Source of the DNA: Lolium rigidum
Lineage: Eukaryota > Streptophyta > Magnoliopsida > Poales > Poaceae
DNA length: 64,000 bases
Assembly: GCF_022539505.1 (NCBI RefSeq)
Contig: NC_061514.1
Location: 328,707,090 to 328,771,089 of the forward strand
Direction of reading: 5' to 3'
This document shows positions 53,946 to 64,000 of the stretch, in pieces. Made by a program: the position numbers and the translations under genes. Below the pieces are notes generated by a model. That model did not search any database. It saw nothing but the letters and a program-made list of their open reading frames with translations, and had not been told where the DNA came from. Each line of letters starts with the position of its first letter. Positions within the stretch are counted from its first letter, which is position 1.

Positions 53946-56590
53946 TTTTTAAAAAAACGTATATGACTGTCTTCTATGTGCATGAAAATTTTCAAAAGGA
54001 AAAGGCATATGTGTCCTGGAATTTTAAAAAAAAAATACTTATCTAAAAAAAACAATTATAAAAGCACAAGACGTGATTTTAACTAATGCCCACGAAACTT
54101 ACCTTTCTAATGAAGTTCTACATGTGTAAACATTTTCAGGTTCTATTACACATATAACAATACCTGCAACCTGCAACCCCAGTGCAACTTATACCACACT
54201 CTCTAGGTGCTTCAATCTTAGAAAGTCATGCAAATGGTCATAAGAAAAGCAGAGAATAATATTTAGCTAGCAGTTTGGCATATGGTACTGCCAAGGAACA
54301 AAAAAAATTAACTAAGTTATGTGATAACATACCTTATTGAGTACATTTTAATAGCAAAATATTTAGGAAAAAGTGTGTCAACATTTTGTACAAAATTGTG
54401 TTTACCACATCAAAGCAAATTCCATTAAAATGGCACATCGGGCATGCAGTATGGTGAAAAGGCGTGTTGTTAAACATGGTCTAAACAACAAAGTTATCTA
54501 GAAATATGGACAATATCAAAGTCTGATAAATGAAGTGTGTGACAATCCGTATTGTTAACTTCTTGTCCTTATAGATCTAGTTTCGAAAACATACAGCATC
54601 TTCTGAACTTCTCTCGTATGATTTCCTCTCTAGATTTTATCATGATCAAGATAAAAAAAATGAATTAATTAATATCCTAGATTTGATTTTGGAGTAAGGG
54701 AAAATTTAATTTATATGGAACTACTTAAATGCTCGTCAATTTTGCACACATGCTCAATTTAAAAAAAAAACTCGGTTGTCTTCCTTTGACGTGAATTATC
54801 ACAAGAAAATTTGTGAGTAATAACCCACCAAACATGGAACTTTACAACAAAAAATGTCAAAAAGTGCTGAATTTTTAAATATGTACATAAACACCCCCTA
54901 GATCCACTAAGCAACTCCATATAGTTTATCTAAACAACACAAAATAATATAGTAAGAATTATTTTTACTTTGGGTATGTATGGATATTCAATCATCTCAT
55001 GTTAATACAAACTTATTCAAATACCAAAAAAAAAGTATAATATATGAAAACAAAGAGATTTCCTCATGGATTAGTACAAAACTTAATTTTAAATGCAACT
55101 TGTCCTAGCTGAGAGAAGAAAGTCTATGAATCTACATGCATATGTGGCATAAGAATTTTTCAGACTACGGATGTGGTTTTTGCATGAATTCCCCATGCTG
55201 AGTGACATCTCTTATTTGTGCGTCTGGTTGCACAAAGGTTTCTTCACTTCCCTTTTTTCTTAGCCTCGGGCACTAGAGCTTAGTCGTCAACTTTAAAAAT
55301 ATTGGTATACAAATTTCATAAAGCAATTAAACAAACAACATACATATATATATTTATCCATCTCTTGAAACCAGTAATATATAAATCGCAAAATGTAACG
55401 TAAGGTGGCATATCACCATCATATGAAAACCATCACTTTTTTTCTCATCCTGACAATTTTGGCATCTAGGATTTCTTCCTCAGTTATCAATCATCTACGT
55501 GTAACACTGCAATTTTGTCACTCTAATATTGCATCATACTAATATTGCATCTACCGAGAAAATGTACTATGTAGTGCATTGATTTCATTGCCAACCATAA
55601 CAATGTCCAACATGGTATCTTAGCTCTCTGGGAATCTATTGGTGGATTATTTCAATGTGTGTGTGCGTTTCTGTGTGTGTGTGGACGAGAAACTGTGTAT
55701 GAAAAGGAGGTTATGTAGTATAGTTTGAGAAATAAATTAATGTATAAATATATTTGTATAGCATATTGTTATGAAGAAATGCTAGACATGGCAATATTTC
55801 TAAAACGAAGTCGATAATTTTATTACTCGAAAAAATACATCTCAAATTTATGAAGTATTTATTGTATTTGAAATATTGAATAGGAAATGTTGACACAAGA
55901 GCCAATCCATCTCCCTCGATCCTTAATACTAGCCTTAAGGTCGTCACAAAATCCTAGTTGGTCACTCAAGAAACTGATTCTCATAACTATCTATGTTTAT
56001 ATACACAACTTCATCAAGGGATCATCATAAAGGGTTCCTTAATTTAACTTTCGGGTTTATTTATTAGTGCAACCAATCCAAAATCAAAATAATCATCCTT
56101 AGTCATGACTTTCAGCAAAGTCTTTCTCGTGATTGATGATACCAACAAAATTCATATGTCACCTTTGCTTGGTGGGCTATATGTAAAACGTTCTTAGTTC
56201 AAACATCCTTTGTTGGTCTTTTCGACAACCTAAGATCACTGTAAAAGTAGAGTGCATCAAGGTGACCCCCTCTTATCTCTCATCTGTGTAGTAACATTTC
56301 ACCTCGTCTCATACATCATAAGTAGTTAGTACACTTAAGGGCTTCTCCTTCACACACACACACCCCCTCCCTTGGCACTCAAAGTGCTGATTTACCCTAC
56401 CGTACAATATGTTTCCCTTCTCCTCATGCAAGTTTGAGAAATATAAGTCCTATACCTAAGATCCTTCTAGAAGTATGTGCTCAGTCCACACACACCTTAA
56501 GTATACTCGATATAAATCTTGTATGCCTTCCAATGATGGTAAGGATAGTCAAATGGATCTCACATTCAAGATTTTTGGATGCCATGTGGA
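53946..56590. other. AT-rich intergenic region, no gene seen
   Basis: 2.6 kb with only short ORFs. A TG-rich run (55657-55682) is the only simple repeat of note. No transposon ends were recognised. Confidence 0.55.
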
Positions 56591-57000
56591 CACTACCAGA
56601 AATGTGTTAAGTTGTGACCCTACATTTTCTTCACTAAATCATCACAATTTTCCATTTATGATGTTTTTGTGAAAAAAATGGATCATAAAAAGATGGCATC
56701 AAGAATCAACTACCATGACCTTTTATTTGAAATCATCATAATCATCTATTAAGATATTGGGTCGTCATAACCTTTATGATGATCTCATATCATCAATTGT
56801 GATCTTCCTAGGCAACATTATATCACACATTGCCAATCCAACGTGGCAGTATTGTGAGAAAATCAAATCATCATCAATCAAAACCATCTGGGTCCATTTA
56901 AGTGGTCTACACGTCAATCCCATTAATTCCAAAAAAATCCTTGTGCCTTGGATTTTTTTTGTTCCATTCTTTTGGGCCTTAGCATTTTTACAACATTTTT
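56591..57000 (+). mobile_element. CACTA-like terminus (CACTACCAGAAA)
   Basis: Begins CACTACCAGAAATGTG followed by repeated ATCATCA / GTCGTCATAA / TATGATGATC motifs to about 56900, resembling a CACTA end with subterminal repeats. No partner end or coding region was found, so the right edge is arbitrary. Confidence 0.4.
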
Positions 57001-58421
57001 TTGGTCCATTTTTCGGGGCTTAGCCTTTTTTCTCCATTTGTCGTTTGCCCTAAGCCTTTTTAGAGCCTTTTTCTTTTTGGGGCATTGGCCTTTTTACTAT
57101 CAATTTCACTTATTTTGGCTACTTTTTTTCCTTGGTCTACAGTATTTCCATCAATATAGTTTGGGTCGTGGACTTTTAGAGCCCATATAATATTTGGCAT
57201 TTACTGGTCTAGAACATGCCTTTTTCAGTCTAGTAACTTGTGGGCCCTTGTTCGCATAGGTATGCATTTCAAAAAAATATACACATGGATTTGAATATCC
57301 AGCAAATGTACAAAAGAACTTAAATAATCATAAAGTTACATGGAATTTGAAATTCAACATTAATATAACTTATCAACAAACTTCCCAGGAGAAGTGCATA
57401 GCAAGGATTGCACTCATCATTACATAAATAGATGATCACACAACCAGTAGCACATGGATGATCTCCTATTGCATAGATGAACTCCGACGAAAATTTCACC
57501 AACTTTCCAAGATCACATAAGTTCACTAACTTCCCAGCAAAATAACCAAGTTACCAGCTCAAGTGCATAGATGACCACCAAAATAGATAACAACCTCCTA
57601 TCAAAATGCTACTATCTAGACACCACCAATTCCCAACTCGTTTACCTACAAACAACGCCATCATGTGAGGCTACCTCGCATCATGTTCATCTTTACTTAC
57701 CTTAGTACCCAATTGATTCTTGCACATCAATGATTTATCTCCTACGATGGACAAGAATGAATGCCCACTTGTTGTTTTTCCCACTTTCTCTTTGAGTGGA
57801 CATTTAGAATTTATCTAATCCATTCTTAGCACCACTCCCTCCTCCCCTATATACTATTTGGGTCTTTCGAACTCGCATAAGTAACATGAGAAATTATCGG
57901 CCGTACCACTAAGGGGAATCAAAATTAACTGGTCACAACAAGCACCTTACCTCATGATGCACAATTTGCAAACTAATAGATAGAGAGGGTTTTGTCTTTT
58001 GTGGTTTTACGTGATTTTTCACAGTGATGCTCTTATGATAAAAAATATTAAATTATTTTTATAGTAAAGTTGAACTCCCATACATTCAATTGATTTGACA
58101 ACACTACAATGGTATTTCTTCAGATTCCTCCAAAACTTTATTGTTATGGTGGATGGATATACATAGCAGCCATGATAAGTTCAAACAAATACTAGCTTCT
58201 TCTAAGATATTGGATTTTTTGAAGGGATAACTTGTTTTGTGACATCCCTTTATTTATATTAGCCATATTGTGTATTATAGGCTATAAATAGATTACATTT
58301 TTGGACATTCATCAATATTGTTGCAATTAATTGAGGATCTCTTTCATTCTCCCATGTCCACACAAGATTTTGACGAGCTATAAGATATATTTATTTATTC
58401 ATCCATCATCATCATCTTCCA
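57001..58421. other. AT-rich intergenic region, no gene seen
   Basis: 1.4 kb of T-rich and AT-rich sequence with no ORF or repeat I can name. Confidence 0.5.
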
Positions 58422-60250
58422 TGGTAGCCTAGAGGGGGGGTGAATAGGCGTTTAAAAACTCTTACAAATTTGGCTTGTAAGAATGCGGAATTAAACTAAT
58501 GTTTATTTTACAAGCACAAACCATAAATATGCTAGGCTCAACTAAGTGCAATAACATCAACTAGAGCTAAGAAAGATAGACACAATATATATATGAACAA
58601 CAAGTGATAGCAAGATATAATAAGTACTTCAAGCTCGATGGCTATCACAAAGGAAAATAAACTAGGATATAGAAATAACCGAGGTACGCGGAGACGAAGA
58701 TGTATTCATGTGTTCCCTTCCTTTGCAAGAAGGTATGTCACGTTTGGAGAGGTGGGGATCCCACGAAGGATTTCCCAATGCCACAAAGGCTCACCTTTTG
58801 CTCCGAGCCAATTCCACGAAGGATAATGGCCATTTCCTTATGCTTTTCCTCCACTCCGGAGATGGAAAGCTCCACAACCATTTCACAAGCTCCATGAAGG
58901 AGAAGCCCGGGCCCCTTCACAACCTTCCACGAAGAGGTCACCGGGACACCGACCAAGCCAACTAGGAGGTCACCCTCCAAGAGTAACAAGCTCTCACAGT
59001 CTCTCAGTCGAACTAATCGTGGTGGAGAGCTCAACACTACGCAATGATGCAAAGCAAGAACACCAAAGGTGTTCAAATACTTCACACTCAAATCCCACCA
59101 AAGCAACAAATGCTAGGATGGAATTAGAGAGGAAGAACAATGGAGGAAATCAAAAAATAACTCCAAGATCTAGATCCAATGGGTTCCCCTCTAGAGGAGA
59201 AATGGATTGGTGGGGATTGTAGATCTAAATCTCCTCTCCCAAATCCATCAAGAATGAGCAAGAATCATGGGGGGAATCAAGAGATAGGGCAAGTTCTTCA
59301 AAGGAAATAATGGAAGAGAGAGAGTGAAAGAACTTTTCCAGCCCAAGGTGGAAGAAGGCCTATTTATAATCTAGGAGAAAATAGAGTCGTTGGGGGGAAA
59401 GAAAACGGGCAGAAAACGGCCCAGCCAGCCAGCCGGTCCACCGGGCCGGGCGCCGGACAGGCCGCGAACATGGCATAGGGAGGCCGTGCAGCGGCCACGA
59501 AGGCCCAAACGAGGGCAGGTCGGTCGACCGGGCCGAGCGCCAAACAGGCCGGCGCACAGACCAGCAGCGCCGACTGACATGCCGGACTATCCGGCGGCCA
59601 CCGGGCGGGAAACCCCTAGAATATGCCCGGTGAGCACGAGCGCCAGAGCCGGTGCGCACCAGATGGGCCGGTGGCATGCTCAGTCCGGCCGAGCGGTGGG
59701 CCGGAATTCGCATGACATCTGAAAGACTTTTTCTTTTCATTTAACAGAAAATGCTCCCGATCTCCGATTTACATGAAACCAATTTTGTTGGAAAGATAAC
59801 GAAAAATAGAACCCCAAATCCGACTTACGTGAAATACTGAGATTCCTCACAAAATATTTTTAGATTATTTTAGAGAGGGAGCCTCCCAACGTCAAGAAAC
59901 GACAAAGACGTCCAAACTCGAAAACGCAATAGAAGATGCATGCGGATTCCGTTTTCGATGAACTTGGACTTGTTGAAAATCTAGCAACAAGATCAAGAAC
60001 CTCACACAAAGAAACACCAAGAAGCAATAGGATATTCAAAGTATGCAAAGGAATGAGCTCCCTAAGATGATGTGATCAAGTTACCCAACCGAAAGCCCCT
60101 CTTGATAGTGCGGATGTCTATTCTATAACCCGGTCTCCCAACAACCACCTTGAGAACGGTAAAAAGAAAAGGGATCCCAAAAGAAAACCTAGCAAGGCCA
60201 TATGAAAAAGCAAGATATATATCCCGTGTTTTGTGTGTTTGATGACAACA
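58422..60250 (-). repeat. Copia LTR-like block, minus orientation
   Basis: On the minus strand it runs from TGTTGTCATCAAACACAC (60250) to CCCCCCCCTCTAGGCTACCA (58422), which closely resembles the end of the plus LTR at 61555 (CATTCACCCCCCCTC). It has a GC-rich centre (59390-59710) and a TATA-like ATTATAAATAGGCC (minus, near 59365). No primer-binding site follows its U5 end, and the 5-bp flanks (TTCCA / CTTGA) differ, so it is either a solo LTR with decayed duplication or a truncated element. Confidence 0.45.
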
Positions 60251-60416
60251 CTTGAATGAATTTAATTGTGCGCAAAGATTGTCTTTGATAGATTTGCAAG
60301 TGCACGGTGCCTCGCTGAACACGTCATGATCGGAGGACCGAAGCATAGCTTATAGGTTTTCTGGTCTTGTGTGTGTGTCGCGAGGTAACATGGTTGGAGA
60401 GGAAAAGAGGAAAAGT

Positions 60417-60813
60417 CAGTTTCTGCCAAAGCGGTACTACCGGTACCAGTAGCGGTAGTACCGCTACCCTACTGGTACCGCTCCGCAGTACCGCTCTGGA
60501 GGTTTTTCACTGAAAAGTCCCACAGTGAGCTTTGCGGTACCTCTGCGGTACCTTGAGTGGTAGTACCGCTTGAGAGCGGTAGTACCGCCTCTGTACCGCT
60601 TAGGTACCGCAACGCGAGTTACGGCACCGCCGTTGTGGTACCACTTTGGTACCGCACGTGATCCAGTAACTCCCAGAGGCCATTGCGGTACCTCAAGCGG
60701 TACCGCAGGCGGTACTACCGCTGTGTGTTCACGTGGCCAGATCTGTGGGGGATTTCGAATCCAGAGCGGTACTACCATTTGCCAAAGCGGTAGTACCGCT
60801 TTGGCAGAAACTG
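60417..60813. repeat. Inverted repeat enclosing GGTACC-rich array
   Basis: CAGTTTCTGCCAAAGCGGTA (60417 onward) recurs as its exact reverse complement at 60789-60813, a perfect 25-bp inverted repeat. In between lie over twenty copies of GCGGTAC/GTACCGC in both directions. Confidence 0.9.
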
Positions 60814-60837
60814 AACATAACGGTTGGATCGAAGGGA

Positions 60838-60851
60838 CCCTATAAAAAGGC
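60838..60851 (+). promoter_or_regulatory. TATA box of the Copia LTR
   Basis: CCTATAAAAAGGCC lies 25 bp downstream of the foldback repeat and about 30 bp before a TCTCTCTCTC leader, a classic plant pol II core promoter layout. Confidence 0.65.
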
Positions 60852-61557
60852 CCCTTCTTCCCCAGCTCATTTTTAGCTCTTCTCTCTCTCTCTCCTCCAT
60901 TATTGCTGAGCTCAAACCTTGTGGTTCTCCCCACCTAGCCAATCAATCTTGCCCAAATTTGGAGGAGTGGTGGAGGAGGCCCCGATCTATCGATCTACCA
61001 AGAGAGAATACACCAATACCATCTAGTCCTTAGTGGATCTTGTTGTTAGGGTTCCTATGGTGGGATCTTGGAAGAAGTGCTCCTATGGAGGCTAGCTTGG
61101 TGTTGTGCTTGCCCCATAGGGTGTTGGGAGCCTCCTAGTGTTGTAGAGCTCGCCCCAACCTTGTGAAGGAACCACCGCCTCGACCGGTGCCTTAGTGGAG
61201 AAGGGGGAGCCCCTTTGTGGAGCTCTCTCAAGGAAGAAGGTGAGGCCTTCCTTCGTGGTGTGGCCTCGTAGCCTCTTGTGTGAGGCTAGCACCTCCTCAA
61301 CGCAGACGTACTCCCTTTTGTGGGAGGAACTGCGGGAAACAAACCTCGCCTCGTCGCCGCGCCCTCCAGTTGTCCCGCTCCTTACTTTTACTATCATGCT
61401 TGGTTCCTTTACTTGTTGCACTATACTAGGATCATACTAGGATCACCTCGAACGACAAAGCTATCACCTTTACTTCCGTTGCACTAAAAATGGAAAAAGG
61501 CTAAAAATTGCATAGCGTCCATTCACCCCCCCTCTTGTTCGCTACGATCCGTTCAAT

Positions 61558-61569
61558 TGGTATCAGAGC
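61558..61569 (+). other. Primer-binding site (initiator tRNA-Met)
   Basis: TGGTATCAGAGC immediately follows the LTR. Confidence 0.93.
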
Positions 61570-61603
61570 GAGGTTTTCTTGCTCGGGCTTTACCGCCTAA
61601 GAA

Positions 61604-63304
61604 ATGGCCGAACAAGAGAAGGATGTGAATGGGATCCTTCCCGGTGAGCAATCACCTCCACCATCAATCGCCGATAGCACTCCGACTACTTTGGATGACC
61701 TCAAGAAATTGGAGTCATCCATTGTATGTCAAATGAAGGCTATGATGATGGAGTTGATGGCTCCAAAACCAACCCCCATCATAGATCCTAAGGCAAGTGT
61801 CGATATTCCTCCACAACAAGTCAACACCCTTCCTCTTGTTGGTTTTGTCGCGCAATCGACAAAACCACCTCGAGAAGGGGATCTTGAGGATGTTGGCACT
61901 TCATCAAAAGGGAAGGATGAACCACTGGTTGCGGGATAATTAGGGGTTAATCACGCGGTGCCTCCACCAAGTGATTACACCGTAAATGTTCAAATACCTA
62001 TGCCTCATATTTTATCTCATGGTTCACCACCGCTACTTGAATCTCATAGTTTTGAAAATTGGCAATTCTTAATGCGTTCTCATGTGCGCAGCGCTTCTAC
62101 CGAGCTTTGGCGCATCATCGAGGAGGGTTATTCACCACGAGACCCAAATAACTTGACAATAATAGAGGTGGTGGATGACCAACTCAACGCCACCGCCATC
62201 AACATGATTCACATGGCCGTCACGCCCAAGGACCGCGCTCATATTCGCTCGCTCAAGACCGAAGCATGGGATAAACTCGACAAGCTCTTCCTCGAAAATG
62301 AGAGCATTCAAAGCTCTCGTTTCTATGAAGTGAACAACATGGCCGACAACTTCGTCATGAATGAGGGAGAATCGCCCAAAGAGATGTACCGGCGCCTTAT
62401 CGCTCTCGCCGTACAAATGCAAGATCTTGGAGCAATGTTTGTGGATGACTCTTGGATCAAGCGGAAGTTCTACAACGCTCTCCTCCCGTATGAGGAAGTG
62501 AAGTTGACAGCCATCCGCCAAAATGCCTCCTTCCGCGCTATGACATCCAATGAAGTCCTTAGTGAAGTCATCGCTTTGGACATCTCCAAGAAGAATGTGG
62601 AAGATCTTGTTGCTCGGGCCCATAACACCCGCAAGCCCAACCTTGCGTTGAAGATGAAGGAGCATGAAGCTAGTGAGAGCGATGAGGATCCCATTGAGTG
62701 GGGTCCGGGTGATCTCAAGGCCAACGATCATGAACATATGGCTCTTGCCGCCAAGATTTTTTGGAGTGGGAACAATACACGAAGATCAAGGCCGAGGAGA
62801 TAATTTCCTCATGATTCTACAAGATAGTCCTCCAAGAGTCCAAGGGAGGATCAAAAGGAGAGATCATGCTACAATTGCGGCGACAAAAGTCATTTTGTTG
62901 CGGATTGTATCTTTGAGAGAAGGGAAGACAATGGTGGAAGGCTCGTCCGTAAGAGCAAGTACAAATCCCTCTCCAAATGTTTCTCCAAGTTCTCCTCCAA
63001 CTCCGATGACACCAAGGTCTCCTTCACCAAGAAGCCTAGAGCCTTCATTATCCGTGAGGAGTACTTCTCCGATGAAGGTGATGAGCGTGAAGACAAGGGT
63101 TCGAACAAGAAGGAAGAGGGAGTGGCCTCCATCGCCATATCCACTCCCTCCATCTCCCTCTTCGACTGTCCAAATGAGAACCTCGTCACGAAAAATTCTC
63201 GTTGCCTTGTGGCAAAGGTATTGTTGGAGGTAGAACCCCTTTCCGAACCTACACCTTCCTCTAATGCTATATCCATTTGTGGGTTTGGATGCTCCTCTCA
63301 CTAA
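61604..63304 (+). pseudogene. Copia gag with zinc knuckle, three in-frame stops
   Basis: One frame runs from ATG 61604 to the stop at 63302-63304, with stops at 61937 (TAA), 62801 (TAA) and 62825 (TAG). Order: acidic N-terminus (MAEQEKDVNGILPGEQSPP); gag core (61958-62760) with ENWQFLMRSHVRSASTELWR, LDKLFLENESIQSSRFYEV and the UBN2/DUF4219-like helices; then a CCHC zinc knuckle CYNCGDKSHFVADC at 62867-62908; then a Lys/Ser-rich and acidic tail. A further 1-2 base shift near 62800 is possible. It is the RNA-packaging shell protein of a Copia element. The spacing to the primer-binding site is normal. Confidence 0.85.
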
Positions 63305-63305
63305 C

Positions 63306-64000
63306 ATGCTAGGGGATCAAGACCGTATTGAGGAAAAGGAGAGGCTTGAGAAGGAAGCGGAATTAGAGATTATCTCTCTCACTCAAGCTTATGAGGAAGA
63401 ATTGTGCATGCGCATGTCTCTTGAAGCTAGTGCTATTGTTCTCGAAGACTCAAACAACTCCTTCATCTCCCAACTCATCAAGGACCGAGACTATGCTCTT
63501 GGTTGGGTGGATGAGCTCGAGACGAAGAAGCGCTATCTTGAAGAAAGCCATGAATGGTTGCTTGAGGATGTTGCAACCCTCACCAAGAACTTCAAATCCT
63601 TGGAGAGTAAGTTTGTGCTCCTATCCGAGATGAGGAGGCATCCTCAAGAAGAAGCACACAAGAAGGAAGAAGATGAAGGCCCCAATTCATGTTGTGATAA
63701 GCTCATTGATGAAGTTTGCTCCTTGAGAAGACATAACACAAGACTCTTGGAAATCAATTCTCTCCAAGAGGAAGCCTTGGATGAGTACTATCGCTTGAGT
63801 AAAGAGAAGGTTCCATGTTGCGATCATGAAGAAGAGATTGCCACTCTAAAGAGACACAAGGCCAAGCTCAAGGAAGTGAATGATATGCAAAATGAGTCCT
63901 TGATGGAGTGGAATCGCTTGAGCAAGGAAGAGGTTACTTGTTGTAACCATGAGGAAGAAATTGCCTCTCTAAAGAGGAGCAAGGACAACCTTATGGCGAT
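63306..64000 (+). CDS. Copia gag-pol coiled-coil region, runs off window
   Basis: An open frame with no stop to the window end (231 codons seen), following gag with a frame change. It is rich in Glu, Lys and Leu, with heptad spacing throughout. Near the end a 41-42-residue unit repeats: it starts CCDKLIDEVCSLRR at 63690, CCDHEEEIATLKR at 63816 and CCNHEEEIASLKR at 63939. Long coiled-coil segments between gag and protease are typical of SIRE/Maximus-lineage Copia elements. The protease, integrase and reverse transcriptase would lie beyond the window. Confidence 0.7.
   Translation, partial: MLGDQDRIEEKERLEKEAELEIISLTQAYEEELCMRMSLEASAIVLEDSNNSFISQLIKDRDYALGWVDELETKKRYLEESHEWLLEDVATLTKNFKSLESKFVLLSEMRRHPQEEAHKKEEDEGPNSCCDKLIDEVCSLRRHNTRLLEINSLQEEALDEYYRLSKEKVPCCDHEEEIATLKRHKAKLKEVNDMQNESLMEWNRLSKEEVTCCNHEEEIASLKRSKDNLMA

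Larger units (their letters stand above)
60251..61555 (+). repeat. 5' LTR of SIRE/Maximus-like Copia element
   Basis: Ends CCGTTCA at 61555, two bases before the primer-binding site. TATA box CCTATAAAAAGGCC at 60838-60851. The U3 part is packed with GCGGTAC/GTACCGC motifs. The left edge is uncertain (60239-60251), as it abuts the opposed LTR. Confidence 0.6.

Noticed and set aside
59360..59740. 126-codon minus-strand Arg/Pro-rich ORF
   Set aside because: Falls in the GC-rich centre of an LTR-like block; composition alone keeps the frame open.
62132..62737. 201-codon minus-strand ORF opposite gag
   Set aside because: Exact shadow of the Copia gag core on the other strand; the plus frame holds the conserved gag motifs.

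Overview
This 64 kb window is nuclear DNA from a grass, most likely a Pooideae species (Lolium/Festuca-like or Triticeae). The evidence is the repeat content: nested Gypsy and Copia LTR retrotransposons, CACTA transposons with GGCGCACC or TAGTCGCGGTT subterminal repeats, a Helitron with the grass 3' hairpin, and a Stowaway MITE. Only one locus looks like an ordinary host gene, a two-exon F-box/DUF295 gene at 23334-24674 (+). I saw no rRNA or tRNA genes, no CRISPR array and no prokaryotic operon. Two 100-base N runs (13767-13866, 32130-32229) are scaffold gaps. Names and families come from recognition by eye; no database search was run.

Layout, left to right. 1-4506 is the right part of a CACTA transposon with a broken transposase_24-like/Ulp1-like gene and the 3' terminus. 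5264-9245 is a Helitron carrying a nine-exon Ulp1 (C48) protease gene with a premature stop. 9494-12794 is a decayed Copia element interrupted by a CACTA end (9978) and a solo LTR (11143-11507). 13575-21133 is a minus-strand Tat-lineage Gypsy element with dual RNase H, broken by a gap and a nested Copia-type LTR. 21134-21750 is a CACTA end and 21751-22585 a LINE 3' tail. The host gene follows, then about 3 kb of intergenic DNA.

27755-36616 is a CACTA end plus a gene-poor (LARD-like) LTR family: one truncated copy with a solo LTR nested at its polypurine-tract/LTR junction, then an inverted second copy across a gap. 36617-50176 is a minus-strand, gag-protease-only Gypsy element with an antisense acidic ORF. 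It is split by a complete LARD (38823-45727) with a perfect 5-bp target duplication. 50839-51920 is a PIF/Harbinger-like DNA transposon with a broken acidic ORF. 53041-53945 is a tandem duplication in which one unit gained a MITE and a SINE-like insert; the other unit keeps both empty sites.

54000-58400 is AT-rich with one CACTA-like end. 58422-64000 holds two opposed Copia LTR-like blocks and the gag plus coiled-coil start of a SIRE/Maximus-like Copia element that runs off the window.

How the parts work together: most genes here serve, or once served, transposition. The non-autonomous elements (LARD copies, gag-pro element, Helitron, MITE, SINE) need enzymes from elsewhere. I found no convincing undescribed multi-gene system. 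The most notable items are two unrelated Ulp1-family protease genes in neighbouring transposons, the antisense acidic ORF, and several nested insertions with readable target duplications.
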